Below are positions 1 through 8,420 of a stretch of DNA of 64,000 bases, piece by piece. The stretch is from Streptomyces sp. CB02959. Its GTDB lineage: Bacteria; Actinomycetota; Actinomycetes; Streptomycetales; Streptomycetaceae. A model generated the notes under the pieces. The model did not search any database and was not told the origin of the DNA. It worked only from the letters and a program-made list of their open reading frames with translations. Where the stretch lies: the NCBI RefSeq assembly GCF_002803155.1, contig NZ_NNBP01000007.1, positions 25,535 to 89,534 of the forward strand, given 5' to 3'. The translations under genes were made by a program, and so were the position numbers. Positions within the stretch are counted from its first letter, which is position 1. Each line of letters opens with the position of its first letter.

Positions 1-1144
1 TCGCGAAGAGCCGCTGAATGGCCAGGTCGTGCAGGTCGCGGGCGATGCGGTCACGGTCCCTGAGCAGCCGCACCTGCTCCGCGGCCGCTCGTTGCTCGGA
101 CAGTTCCATGGCGAGCGCGGCCTGCCCCGCGAACGTCAGCAACGGCGCGGTCTCGGGTTCGGTGAACGGGGCGCGCCCGCGGAGCCGCGCCAGGAGCAGC
201 ACCCCGCGGACCTTCTTGCCGGTCGCCATGGGCACCGCCACGGCCGGCCCCAGCCCCCACCAGCGGGGCGGGCCGGTGGTGATCCTGGGGTCGTGCTCGA
301 CGTCCGTGCTGATCAGCGGGCGTCCGGCGGCCAGCGCGGCGCCGGCGAACGATCCGAGGCGGGGCAGGACCAGGCCGCGGTGTGCTTCGGAGTCGACGCC
401 GCGGGCCAGTTCCATGCGCAGGCAGTCGCCCTCCGCCGGCAGGGCGAGGACCCCGAGGTCGGCGGAGAGGATCCGCACGGCGTGGTCGACGATCGTGGGG
501 AGCACGTCCCGCTCCTCCGCGCCCGGGAGCAGCCCGGCCACGATCTCGTGGTTGGCCTCCAGCCATTCCTGGCGGTTGCGGGCCTCTTCGAAGAGCCGAG
601 CGTGCTCGATGGACACCCCGGCGGCCACCGCCAGCGTCGACAGCAGCGTCTCGTCGTCGTCGGTGAACGGCTCGCCACCGCGCTTCTCGGTCAGGTAGAG
701 ATTTCCGAACACCTCGTCCCGGACCCTGACCGGCACCCCCAGGAACGAGTGCATCGCCGGGTGGTTCGGCGGGAATCCGTAGGACGCGGGGTGGTCGCCC
801 AGCTCGCTCAGCCGCAGCGGCGCGGGGTGGCGGATCAACTCGCCGAGGATCCCGTGGCCGGCCGGCAACGGGCCGATCGCCTTGAACTGCTCCTCGGTCA
901 GCCCGACGGGCAGGAACTGCGTGAGCCTGCCATCCGCGCCGATCACGCCGAGCGCGCCGTACGTCGCGTCCGTCACCACGACGGCAGCCTCGACGATATG
1001 GCGCAGCACCTGCGGCAGCTCCAGCCCCGCGCCCACCGTCAGCACCGCTTCGAGCAGCAGGTGCTGCGACCGGCTGCTCGCCTTCTCCACCGCACGCAGC
1101 CGCTCCACCAGCTCGTCCGGCAGTCCGTGCGGGAGCGGACGCAT
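1..1144 (-). CDS. DevS-like GAF sensor histidine kinase (3' end outside window)
   Basis: The visible 381 residues start at an ATG preceded by GGAGGAGGGA. Two GAF domains lie at roughly residues 50-200 and 215-360. The first contains TDATYGALGVIG and the conserved HSFLGVPVRVRDEVFGNLYL-type core. The last visible residues, IARDLHDLAIQRLF, are the HisKA_3 phospho-acceptor motif with its histidine. The ATPase domain lies beyond the left edge. This is the layout of mycobacterial DevS/DosT and streptomycete OsdK, cytoplasmic redox or gas sensors acting on a NarL-type regulator. The stress-protein genes that follow support that role. Neither the haem ligand nor the cognate regulator can be judged here. 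Confidence 0.88.
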   Translation of the reverse strand, partial: MRPLPHGLPDELVERLRAVEKASSRSQHLLLEAVLTVGAGLELPQVLRHIVEAAVVVTDATYGALGVIGADGRLTQFLPVGLTEEQFKAIGPLPAGHGILGELIRHPAPLRLSELGDHPASYGFPPNHPAMHSFLGVPVRVRDEVFGNLYLTEKRGGEPFTDDDETLLSTLAVAAGVSIEHARLFEEARNRQEWLEANHEIVAGLLPGAEERDVLPTIVDHAVRILSADLGVLALPAEGDCLRMELARGVDSEAHRGLVLPRLGSFAGAALAAGRPLISTDVEHDPRITTGPPRWWGLGPAVAVPMATGKKVRGVLLLARLRGRAPFTEPETAPLLTFAGQAALAMELSEQRAAAEQVRLLRDRDRIARDLHDLAIQRLFA

Positions 1145-1409
1145 TCCCTCCTCCGTACGGCAGTAGTCCTCGCCCACGGCAAGCCTCCACCACGGCCGGC
1201 ATCCGTGGCCCGGCCACACCACCCACGGTAGTGCGAGGAGCCGAAGCGCACCTCGCGAGCGGCGGCCCCCGCGGGCTGCCGCCGGGGCGCGCCACCGCCG
1301 CGCCACGGACTGTGAGTTCCCGCGCGATCCGTGCGCCGATCGCCGGGAACCGGGCCGCGATCGAGGGCGACCCGCGGTGTGCCGTGCGGCACCGCCCGTG
1401 CTCCGGCCG

Positions 1410-1870
1410 TCCGGGGCTGTTCCTGGCGCCGGCCGATGTAGCCGTCGGGGCGGATGAGGAGGGAGGTGCCGTCCGAGGCGTGGTACGCGCGGTAGGCGTG
1501 GCCGTGGGTGTCGATGATGTGCGGGCCGGGCGCGGTGTGGCCGGGGCGCAGGACGGTGTAGGCGTGAGGCCGGTCCGGGGCCGGTGCGCCGAACGTCAGG
1601 TGGGTGGCATGGGGGCCGCGGTAGAGGTCGAAGAGTCGGACGGTCTTGCCGTCGGCGCCGGTGACGGGGCGTCCGGCGCGCGGTCGCCCGCGACGATCCG
1701 GCCTGCGGTCGTCCGGTAGGTCACGTCCAACTGGCGGGTGTTCTCCCCGCGTTCGTGGGCGTCCGCGGCTCCTTCCTGGTGCCGTCGGAGAAGTTGGGAG
1801 CTGACGTCGAGGACCTTGGCGGCCGTCGCGCGTCGTTCGGTCCCACGCCGCCTGAAGCCCCGGTCGTGCG
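1410..1870 (-). pseudogene. FAD-dependent aromatic monooxygenase, C-terminal relic
   Basis: Two minus-strand frames together spell the C-terminus of a PheA/TfdB-type FAD monooxygenase. The first half carries VLDVSSQLLRRHQEG and RGENTRQLDVTYR, ending in GDRAPDAP. After a frame change the second half gives VTGADGKTVRLFDLYRGPH, DTHGHAYRAY and LIRPDGYIG. One missing base in the G run at 1666-1669 would restore a single frame. The N-terminal FAD-binding part is absent, and the neighbouring stress-protein gene begins where it should be. This is a decayed remnant of the same broad family as the intact gene at 48.5-50.1 kb. Confidence 0.7.
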
Positions 1871-1871
1871 C

Positions 1872-2723
1872 TCACCCCCGCGGAACGATCGCCACCGGGC
1901 ACCGTGAGTGGTGCAGCACGGCGAGCACGGCCGGCCCGAGGGGCAGCGGGGTGCGTTGCGTCCGGCGCCCGATGACCAGCAGCCCGGCCCGCGCACAGGC
2001 ACTCAGCAACACGGGCACGGCCCTGCCCCGGGCCACCTGCTCGATTACCCCGACGCCGGGGAACTCCTCCCGCCACGGGGCGAGGCGTGTGGAGAGCAAC
2101 TCCCGCTCGCCTGCCGCGTACTCCACCTCGTCCAGCGGACGGGCGGCGTCCGCGCCGAGGACGGTCGCGGACCGCCAGGCGTGTACCGCGCGCAGCCCCG
2201 TGCGGTGGGCCGCAGCCGTCGCGAACGCGTAAGCCAGCACGGTGTCGCCTTCGGCGCCCGGCTCCTGCACGCCGACGACGATCTCGGGGCCGGGGCCGAC
2301 GGACGACTCCTCCTCGCGGACGGTGACCACGGGGCACTTCGCGCGGCCCAGTACGCGCAGGCTCACCGAGCCCAGCAGGAAGCCGGCGATGCTGTCGTGC
2401 CCGCGCGATCCGAGCACCAGCAGCGTGCACTCCCCGCTGCGTTCCGCCAGCGCGTCCGCGGCCTCCTCGGCGACCTGCTCGGCCTTCACCGGGATACCGG
2501 GGTGCAGTTCCTCGACCATGGCCTCGGCCCGGTCGAGGATGTCGGAGCCGTACCTGCGCCGGTCGGCCGCCTCCCCATCGGAGGACGCCGGCCAGGGCGG
2601 GGAGACCCAGGAGTGCAGGAGGTGCAGCGGGAGGTTGCGGACGGCCGCCTCCTCGGCGCCCCAGCGCACCGCGGGGACGCTGTTGCCGGTGCCGTCCAGC
2701 CCGACCAGGACCGGGCCGCCCAT
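1872..2723 (-). CDS. tandem-domain universal stress protein
   Basis: This 283-residue protein has two Usp domains. The first opens with VLVGLDGTGNSVPAVRWGAEEA and ends in the nucleotide-binding loop VLGSRGHDSIAGFLLGSVS, followed by CPVVTV. The second opens with IVVGVQEP and ends in LLVIGRR and CPVAIVPRG. G-x2-G-x9-G(S/T) ATP-binding signatures are recognisable in the first domain and weaker in the second. Such double Usp proteins are cytoplasmic and are typical members of DosR-type dormancy regulons. The gene lies one base downstream of the DUF1918 gene and is probably co-transcribed with it. Confidence 0.93.
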   Translation of the reverse strand: MGGPVLVGLDGTGNSVPAVRWGAEEAAVRNLPLHLLHSWVSPPWPASSDGEAADRRRYGSDILDRAEAMVEELHPGIPVKAEQVAEEAADALAERSGECTLLVLGSRGHDSIAGFLLGSVSLRVLGRAKCPVVTVREEESSVGPGPEIVVGVQEPGAEGDTVLAYAFATAAAHRTGLRAVHAWRSATVLGADAARPLDEVEYAAGERELLSTRLAPWREEFPGVGVIEQVARGRAVPVLLSACARAGLLVIGRRTQRTPLPLGPAVLAVLHHSRCPVAIVPRG

Positions 2724-2724
2724 G

Positions 2725-2970
2725 TCACACCTCCGCCGGAGTCGCGGTCCGCAGCGGTGCGGCCCCCGAAAGGCAGGCGGTGTGGCGGACGAGGGTGCCG
2801 GGGCCGGGGAAGAAGAGCCAGATCTGATCGGTGTCCGACCAACGGACGTCGTAGGGCGGGGTCCCGTCCTCGTGGTGCAGGCCGACGACCTCCCCGTCCC
2901 GCCGGGTGGTCCCCGTGGTCGGGCAGCCGACCACGAGCTGATCGCCCAGGTGTGCCTGCACCGCCCTCAC
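2725..2970 (-). CDS. DUF1918 domain protein
   Basis: This is an 81-residue protein of the small DUF1918 family of actinobacteria. It contains GDQLVVGCPTTGTTRRDGEV, then GTPPYDVRWSDTDQIWLFFPGP, the conserved SH3-like core. The molecular function is unknown. Family members often lie beside universal stress proteins and CBS proteins, as here. The stop codon sits one base from the start of the downstream Usp gene, so the two form an operon. Its promoter region, shared with the divergent gene at 3138, contains the dyad at 3050-3063. Confidence 0.88.
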   Translation of the reverse strand: MRAVQAHLGDQLVVGCPTTGTTRRDGEVVGLHHEDGTPPYDVRWSDTDQIWLFFPGPGTLVRHTACLSGAAPLRTATPAEV

Positions 2971-3049
2971 CTCGTTCGCGCACGGGTGTCCAGTGCCGAA
3001 CCTGCCACCGGCGGCGTCGGCGGGGCATGGGGCGAATCGCCTGGTTGAA

Positions 3050-3063
3050 GGGTCGTTCGGCCC
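3050..3063. promoter_or_regulatory. DosR/OsdR-like operator dyad
   Basis: GGGTCGTTCGGCCC is an imperfect dyad matching GGGNC-N4-GNCCC. This corresponds to the core of the mycobacterial DosR box (GGGAC-N4-GTCCC). It lies between the divergent DUF1918/Usp operon and the cyclic-nucleotide-binding gene, so it could serve both. The assignment is inferred from pattern and gene content only. Confidence 0.45.
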
Positions 3064-3137
3064 ATGGGGACGGGGCCGACCGGGACTCGTCCCCGGCGTC
3101 GCCCCGCGCTTCCCTGAAGGTGACGAGGAGGGCCGTC

Positions 3138-3599
3138 ATGGCCACCACACCGCTGCTCCAGCAACTCCCGCCCAACGGACGGGAACGCCTGCTGGCCTTC
3201 GCCCACGAGGTGACGTTCCCGGAAGGCACCCACCTCTTCGAGGAGGGCGGGGCCGCCGACCAGTTCTGGATCCTCCGCACCGGTTCGGTCAACCTCGACG
3301 TGCACGTGGCGGGCCGGCGGCCGGCGGTCGTCGATCTGCTCGGCCCCGGGGACCTGCTGGGCTGGTCGTGGCTGGTGCCGCCGTACCGCTGGCGGATGGG
3401 CGCGGAGGCGTTCACCCTCGTCCGGGCCCACGAGTTCGACGCGACCGCGGTGCGTGCGCTGTGCGAGGCGGACCCGGTGCTGGGGCTGGCGGTGACCCGC
3501 CAGGTCCTCGACGTCGTCGCCCGCCGGCTGCAGGCCACCCGGCACCGGCTGATCGACCTGGGCGGCGCGGGCGCGAGCGTCCGGCCCGCACCGCCTTGA
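3138..3599 (+). CDS. cyclic nucleotide-binding domain protein
   Basis: This 153-residue protein is almost entirely a cNMP-binding fold. It has LFEEGGAADQFWILRTGSVN, the glycine-rich beta-roll, then LLGPGDLLGWSWLVPPYRWRMGAEA, where the phosphate-binding cassette lies. A C-terminal helix ends in ARRLQATRHRLIDL. There is no winged-helix domain, so it is not a full Crp/Fnr regulator. The ATG follows a GAGGAGG ribosome-binding site, and the longer open frame upstream is not used. Related small CNB proteins occur in streptomycete stress islands with Usp and CBS proteins. Ligand and partner are unknown. Confidence 0.87.
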   Translation: MATTPLLQQLPPNGRERLLAFAHEVTFPEGTHLFEEGGAADQFWILRTGSVNLDVHVAGRRPAVVDLLGPGDLLGWSWLVPPYRWRMGAEAFTLVRAHEFDATAVRALCEADPVLGLAVTRQVLDVVARRLQATRHRLIDLGGAGASVRPAPP

Positions 3600-3651
3600 A
3601 CGACCCTGCGGTGCACGCGGCCCTGCGGTGCACGCGGCGGGGCCGGGCCGT

Positions 3652-4380
3652 TCAGGCGCCCGCGCCGTGGTCGGTGCTGCCGGTCGGCTGCGTCGGCGCC
3701 CCCGGCACGCGGATCCGCCGCCCGCTCAGACGGGTCGGCCGGATGGCGATCCACTGATACCGGCCACCACCCACCCAGGGAGCCGAGTACGCCTGCTCCT
3801 CGAACTTGCGGGACGCGTAGAAGCCGGTGACGACCTCGGCGGGCCCCACGGCCAGCACACTCCACCCCTGGCTGAACGCCTCGTCGATGCGGTCCACCTC
3901 CAGCGCGACCTCGTGCCCGGCGGCCGCGGCGGGACCGGAGCCCGCCTGGGTGCGGTAGGCGATCACGTCGTCGACGACGGTGTAGTTGACCGGAAACACA
4001 GCGGGGGCCTCGTCGAGCGTGACGGCCACCCTGCCGACACCGTGCGTGGCAAGCAGTTCCCGGCATTCGTCCGGGCCGAGCGCCAACACCTCGGGGTGCG
4101 CGCCGGCCTTGCCGAGGCCCGGCGGAAGGTCGGCGGTACCGCCCGTGAGTTCGGCGACCGTGGTGTCGAGCGCACCGGCCAGACGTAGCAGGAACCCGAT
4201 GCTCGGTTCGGCCCCGTGCTCCTCGACGTACTGGAGGTAGCCGGGCGAGGCGGCGGCCCGGGACGCGACCTCCTCGCGGGTCAGCCCCAGTTGCTGCCGG
4301 CGCAGTGCGGCGCGTCGGCCCAGGTCGCTGCGGTCCCGTGCCGGCTCGGCGCCGGATCCCGTTGCTCGGTCGGTTGTCAT
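3652..4380 (-). CDS. XRE HTH / pyridoxamine 5'-phosphate oxidase-like fusion protein
   Basis: Residues 15-75 form an XRE helix-turn-helix (LGRRAALRRQQLGLTREEVA, then SPGYLQYVEEHGAEPS). Residues 95-235 form a flavin-reductase-like beta-barrel of the PNPOx superfamily (GRVAVTLDEAPAVFPVNYTV, EVALEVDRIDEAFSQGWSVL). The start at 4380 was preferred to an upstream in-frame ATG because AAAGGACG precedes it. The fusion is widespread in streptomycetes and probably works as a flavin- or haem-responsive regulator or detoxifying enzyme. It sits inside the stress island. The real ligand is not evident. Confidence 0.88.
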   Translation of the reverse strand: MTTDRATGSGAEPARDRSDLGRRAALRRQQLGLTREEVASRAAASPGYLQYVEEHGAEPSIGFLLRLAGALDTTVAELTGGTADLPPGLGKAGAHPEVLALGPDECRELLATHGVGRVAVTLDEAPAVFPVNYTVVDDVIAYRTQAGSGPAAAAGHEVALEVDRIDEAFSQGWSVLAVGPAEVVTGFYASRKFEEQAYSAPWVGGGRYQWIAIRPTRLSGRRIRVPGAPTQPTGSTDHGAGA

Positions 4381-4464
4381 CGCGTACACGTCCTTTCTGC
4401 CGGCGGGGCCGGCGTGTCCGTGCGCAGTCGCCACCCGTGCGCAGTCGCCACCCGTGCGGAGCGG

Positions 4465-5329
4465 TCACCCGTGCGGCACGATCGCCACGGGGCAGGGCGC
4501 GTGGTGGACGGCCGCGTGGACGACATGGCCGATGCGCGGGACCGCACGGCCGAGATGCCGACGGCCGACGATCAGCAGCTGCGCGCCCGCCGCGCCGTGC
4601 AGCAGGGCGGGCGCCGGACTCTCCATGACCACCTGCTCCTCCACCCGCACGTCCCGGAACTTCTCCCGCCACGGGCGCAGCGCCTCGGACAGCTCCTCGC
4701 GGGCGATCCGGGCGGCGTCGTCCGCCGCGTCCCGCTCCGCGCCACCGCCGCGGTCGTAGGCGAACGGCGGGGAGGTTCCTGCCGTGTACGGCGCAGAGCG
4801 GGACGGCTCGCCGGGCGGCGGTCTCGAAGGCGAAGGCCAACAGCCCTTCGCAGGGCGCGTGCAGGCTGACACCGACCGCGACGCTGCTGCTGCTCTCGGC
4901 CGCGGGGCTGTCCTGCCGGGAGCGGACCAGGACGACCGGGATCGTGATCCGCGGCACCAGGTCCAGGCCGGTCTCGCCCAGCGCGAAACGCGCCGCCGGG
5001 CCCAGCCCCCGCGACCCCAGGACCAGCAGATCAGCCTGCGCGGCGGCCTCGACCAGGGCCTCCAGCGGCTGCTCGCGCACCAGAGCCACGTCAACGGGCA
5101 CCCCCGGCTCCGTCGACTCGACCGTCGACCTGGCCTCCTCGATGATCCGGTCCGGCCAGTGCGGCGGCTCCGACGACCGCGGTGCGCCGCGCGGCCCTGC
5201 GGCGAGGGGCGGCCAGGCGGTCAGGATCCGCAGCCGGGACTGCCGCAGCCGCGCCTCGTGTGCCGCCCACCGAGCTGCCGCCAGGGCCTGCGACGTCCCG
5301 TCCACACCGACGGTGACGAGGTACTTCAT
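4465..5329 (-). pseudogene. tandem-domain universal stress protein with frameshift
   Basis: Translation from 5329 gives a normal first Usp domain (TVGVDGTSQALAAARWAAHE, then LLVLGSRGLGPAARFALGET). The second domain starts with SVAVGVSLHAPCEGLLAFAF but runs out of frame after AVHGRNLP. The rest of the second domain continues in another frame as PPFAYDRGGGAERDAADDAA, ending in LLIVGRRHLGRAVPRIGHVV and CPVAIVPHG. Removing one base from the G run at 4769-4772 rejoins the halves. Everything else is well conserved, so it is either a very recent mutation or a sequencing error. The start overlaps the stop of the CBS gene in ATGA. Confidence 0.85.
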
Positions 5330-6051
5330 GACGGCGACCGGCTTCGCCCCGACCGTCCTTCGTCCGCCCCGCCGGCCCGGCCGCCGGTGGCCGGAGCGGC
5401 CCTCAGGTCATCGGAGCCCCGCACGTCGTGGGAGACCGACACCACGCCGTCGACGCTCGCGGACATCCGCACCAGCACGGGGATGAGCACCGGGTCCGTC
5501 ACCCTGCCGTGCAGGGTCACCTGTCCCCGTTCGACGTCGGCGGTCACGTCCCACGCACCGAGCCGCGCCGTGCGCCCCAGCACTTCCCGGGTGATCTCCT
5601 CCCGGATCGCCTCGTCCTTGCGCAGGAAGACGCGCAGCAGGTCGCTGCGGCTGACGATGCCCAGCAGGGCATCCGCCTCGTCGACCACGGGAAGCCGCTT
5701 GAGCTGCTGCACCTCCATCAGGCGCGCCGCCTCCACCACCGTCCATTCCGGGTGGGCACACACCGCCGGAGCGGACATCAGCTCTCCGGCGGTACGGCCC
5801 TCCGCCCGCGCCTTCTCCCACGCCTCCAGGTGCGGCAGCGGCGTCCGCCCGGACAGATCGGACCGGTCGGCCGCCTTCCGCAGCAGATCGGCCTCCGAAA
5901 CGATGCCGGCCGGCCGGCCGAGGCTGTCGAGCACCGGGACGGCGCTCACCGCGTGGTCGGCGAGCGTCTGCGCGATCTCCTTGAAGGGGGTGTCGAGCTG
6001 CACGCTCACGACCTTCCGGGTCATCAGCTCACCAATCGTGCGGTGCTCCAT
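5326..6051 (-). CDS. CBS-pair and BON domain protein
   Basis: This is a 241-residue protein. Residues 5-60 and 95-150 form the two CBS motifs (TIGELMTRKVVSVQLDTPFK with GIVSEADLLR; AGELMSAPAVCAHPEWTVVE with LLGIVSRSDLLRVFLR). A BON domain follows at about 160-220 (TARLGAWDVTADVERGQVTL). CBS pairs bind adenosyl nucleotides and act as energy sensors, and BON domains bind lipids or other ligands. The start at 6051 has GGAGCCGGAG upstream and begins with the usual MEHRTIGELM. The stop overlaps the next gene by 4 bases, so the two are translationally coupled. It probably belongs to the OsdR/DosR-like regulon because the divergent promoter region carries a dyad at 6189. Confidence 0.9.
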   Translation of the reverse strand: MEHRTIGELMTRKVVSVQLDTPFKEIAQTLADHAVSAVPVLDSLGRPAGIVSEADLLRKAADRSDLSGRTPLPHLEAWEKARAEGRTAGELMSAPAVCAHPEWTVVEAARLMEVQQLKRLPVVDEADALLGIVSRSDLLRVFLRKDEAIREEITREVLGRTARLGAWDVTADVERGQVTLHGRVTDPVLIPVLVRMSASVDGVVSVSHDVRGSDDLRAAPATGGRAGGADEGRSGRSRSPS

Positions 6052-6188
6052 CTCCGGCTCCTTCCACCACGGCGGCCGGCGGCGCGGCCGCACTCCCAGC
6101 GTGGCCCGGCCGGCGAACGGACCGCTATGAGCCACTCGGCCCCGCCCCGTGGCCCGGCCGTCCCCGGCAGGCCGACCGGCCCCCAGCC

Positions 6189-6204
6189 GGGGCCCTATGG
6201 CCCC
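6189..6204. promoter_or_regulatory. DosR/OsdR-like operator dyad
   Basis: GGGGCCCTATGGCCCC has perfect six-base arms and also fits GGGNC-N4-GNCCC (6190-6203). It lies between the divergent CBS and nitroreductase genes, as the similar dyad at 3050 lies between another divergent pair. Two copies in two stress promoters support a shared response regulator. Confidence 0.5.
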
Positions 6205-6302
6205 TGATGCCGCCGACGGAGCCCCGCGACCCTGGAGGAACCCGCTGACTCCACCGTCCGCGTCCGGATCGGACGCGGTCCGATCCGCCCGGGAGGCCCC
6301 CG

Positions 6303-7295
6303 GTGCTCACCCACCGCACCCTCGACGACACGGCCGTCAGGTCGCTGGTCGCCGAAGCCACCACCGCGCCCTCGATGCACAACGCCCAGCCGTGGCACTT
6401 CGAGTACTCCCGGGCGTCGCGCACCATGCTGCTGTTCGCCGACCCGGACCGCGCGATGCCGCTGGCCGACCCCACCACCCGGGGACTGCACCTCGGCTGC
6501 GGGGCGGCCCTGCTGAACCTCCGCGCCGCGGCCGCGCATGCCGGCCACCGCACCGTGACCACCCTGCTGCCGGCTCCCCACACCCCGACGCTCCTGGCCT
6601 CCGTACGGCTCGACGTGCCGCACGAGCCGCTGGACGTGGCGCTCTCCGGCCTCTACTCGGCCCTCGCCGACCGGCACACCAGCCGCCACCCCTTCACCGA
6701 GCGGCGCATCCCGGACAGCCTCCGCGCCGCCCTCGTCGAGGCCGCGGCCAGGGAAGGGGCCCGGCTGGCCTTCCTCACCACTCCGCACCGCGAGGCGGTA
6801 CTCGACCTCATCCTGCACGCCGAGGGCTACGACCGCATGGACGACGGCCGCGAAGCCGAACAGCGCGGATGGACCCGCGACGCCTCCACCGAAGCCCCCG
6901 CGGACGGCATCCCGGAGTACGCCTTCGGTCCGGCGAAACGCGGCGGCACGGCGCCCGTACGGGACTTCGCCGGTCGGCGCACGGTCCCCGGACGCGCCTA
7001 CGCCGACTTCGAGAAACGGCCGCAACTGGCCTCCCTCAGCACCGCCCACGACGATCCTGCGGACTGGCTCCGCGCGGGCCAGGCGCTGGAACGCGTCCTG
7101 CTGCTGGCCACCCGCCAGGGACTCGCCAGCTCCTTCGCCACCCAGGCCCTGGAATGGCCCGACCTGCGCTGGCTGCTGCGCGACCCGCTCTCCGGCACCG
7201 GCTGCGTACAGATGATCCTCCGCCTCGGCTACGGCCCCGACGGGCCGCGCACACCGCGCCGACCGGTGGACGAGGTCCTGACGATCACGTCGTGA
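6303..7295 (+). CDS. Acg-family FMN-dependent nitroreductase-like protein
   Basis: This 330-residue protein starts at GTG. It resembles mycobacterial Acg (Rv2032), a member of the DosR regulon. The FMN-site motif PSMHNAQPWHF lies near residue 23, GLHLGCGAALLNLR near 65, and DRHTSRHPFTERRIP near 120. The C-terminal half contains GLASSFATQALEWPDLRW. Acg proteins have a duplicated nitroreductase fold that covers the flavin, so they may store or sequester FMN rather than reduce nitro compounds. It is divergent from the CBS gene with the 6189 dyad between them. Confidence 0.88.
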   Translation: MLTHRTLDDTAVRSLVAEATTAPSMHNAQPWHFEYSRASRTMLLFADPDRAMPLADPTTRGLHLGCGAALLNLRAAAAHAGHRTVTTLLPAPHTPTLLASVRLDVPHEPLDVALSGLYSALADRHTSRHPFTERRIPDSLRAALVEAAAREGARLAFLTTPHREAVLDLILHAEGYDRMDDGREAEQRGWTRDASTEAPADGIPEYAFGPAKRGGTAPVRDFAGRRTVPGRAYADFEKRPQLASLSTAHDDPADWLRAGQALERVLLLATRQGLASSFATQALEWPDLRWLLRDPLSGTGCVQMILRLGYGPDGPRTPRRPVDEVLTITS

Positions 7296-7547
7296 GCCCC
7301 GAAGCGCGAATCGGCCACGGCCCGCTGCGCCCGACCACCTCGCCGCCCGAGAAGCCGGGGCGGCCGTCCTGGAGGACGCCCGCTCCGGCAGCGGAGGACC
7401 ATTCCGCGTACATGCCATCGTCGGGGCAACGGGCACCCCGGGCCAAGGTCCGGACGGGGTAGCGAGGGGAGGGCCATCCGGTCCCTTGCGGAGCGTGTCC
7501 CGGTGGGGAACGTCGGACACCCGGTGTGGTTGCCCACCGAGGAGGAC
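7296..7547. other. intergenic, nothing recognised
   Basis: Between the convergent nitroreductase and Usp genes I see no frame with coding character and no family match before the inverted repeat at 7548. Confidence 0.5.
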
Positions 7548-7578
7548 GGCCGAGGCAGGACCGCGACCTGCCTCGGCC
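7548..7578. terminator. inverted repeat, probable bidirectional terminator
   Basis: The 12-base arms GGCCGAGGCAGG and CCTGCCTCGGCC pair perfectly around a 7-base loop. It lies between convergent genes. There is no T run, as is common for streptomycete terminators. Confidence 0.5.
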
Positions 7579-7661
7579 TGCGTCTGCGCGACGACGTCCA
7601 GGCGCCTTACTGCACGCTGGTCGCACGACGCGTCGCCGTTTTCCGGCGGTCCGGTCCGGTG

Positions 7662-8192
7662 TCAGCGCCTTCCGGCCAATCCCTCGGTCGTGAGGGGGAG
7701 TTTCCAGGTGTTTCGGCGGTGCACGGCGTCGAGGGCGCGGTGGAGGGGCGAGGGCGGCACGGCCAGCACCGGGCAGCAAGCGCGGGCGAGGCAGTACCGG
7801 GATACGGAGGGCCACAGCGCCCGGCGCAGTGGTCCACGGGCGCCGGCCCCCACCACCAGCAGATCCTCGGGCCGATCGGCGACCTCCAGCAGGACCGTGC
7901 CCGGCTTGCCGTATACGACGAGCGGCTCCACCGGTACCCCGGGCCCGGCACTTCCGAAAGCGGTGTCGAGAGCGTCGGCGAGACGGTCGACGGCCATGCT
8001 GCGCCAGGCGGTCCTGGGCGCCGGGCAGACCCCGCCGCGATGGGGGATGTCGCCGCCCGGCGGTTCCCAGGCCAGCACGGCCCACAGCGCGGCGCCGGTG
8101 GCGCGTGCCTCGGAAGCGGCCCGATGCAGAGCGGTCAGACTGCCCAGCGAACCACTCACCCCCGCCACGACGCGGTTGCCAGGTCTGTTCAT
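7662..8192 (-). CDS. single-domain universal stress protein
   Basis: This 176-residue Usp protein opens with RVVAGVSGSLGSLTALHRAA. Its C-terminal nucleotide loop is DLLVVGAGARGPLRRALWPSV, followed by CPVLAVP. The insert GGDIPHRGGVCPAP in the middle resembles the variable loop of other actinobacterial members. About 40 extra residues follow the domain (HRALDAVHRRNTWKLPLTTE). It is the third Usp of the island and is probably expressed under the same stress. Confidence 0.88.
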   Translation of the reverse strand: MNRPGNRVVAGVSGSLGSLTALHRAASEARATGAALWAVLAWEPPGGDIPHRGGVCPAPRTAWRSMAVDRLADALDTAFGSAGPGVPVEPLVVYGKPGTVLLEVADRPEDLLVVGAGARGPLRRALWPSVSRYCLARACCPVLAVPPSPLHRALDAVHRRNTWKLPLTTEGLAGRR

Positions 8193-8420
8193 GGGGTCAA
8201 CTCCTCGGCCTGTGCCACATCACCTCGTTCCATCGAAGCGCCTTGGACGAAGCGATCGCGAGGCGTTGGCGCTTCCCTTGCGCGGGGAGGGGAGACCCTG
8301 ACGATTCCATGACACCGCCACCCACCACAGAGGCGCAGACACCGGCCCGCGCTCCCCGGCCGTCGGCCGTACCAGGTCCCGATCGTCCGCTCACAGGAGG
8401 CGGATTGAGATACTCCGCCC

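Noticed and set aside
29..1295. Long open frames on both strands overlapping the histidine kinase gene
   Set aside because: They translate to Arg/Pro/Gly-rich low-complexity sequence. The frame with GAF and HisKA_3 motifs is the coding one.
2486..5329. A single 947-codon minus-strand frame spanning Usp, PNPOx and CNB genes
   Set aside because: Only the first 190 residues are Usp-like. The rest is antisense or out of frame to better genes and results from the frameshift at 4769.
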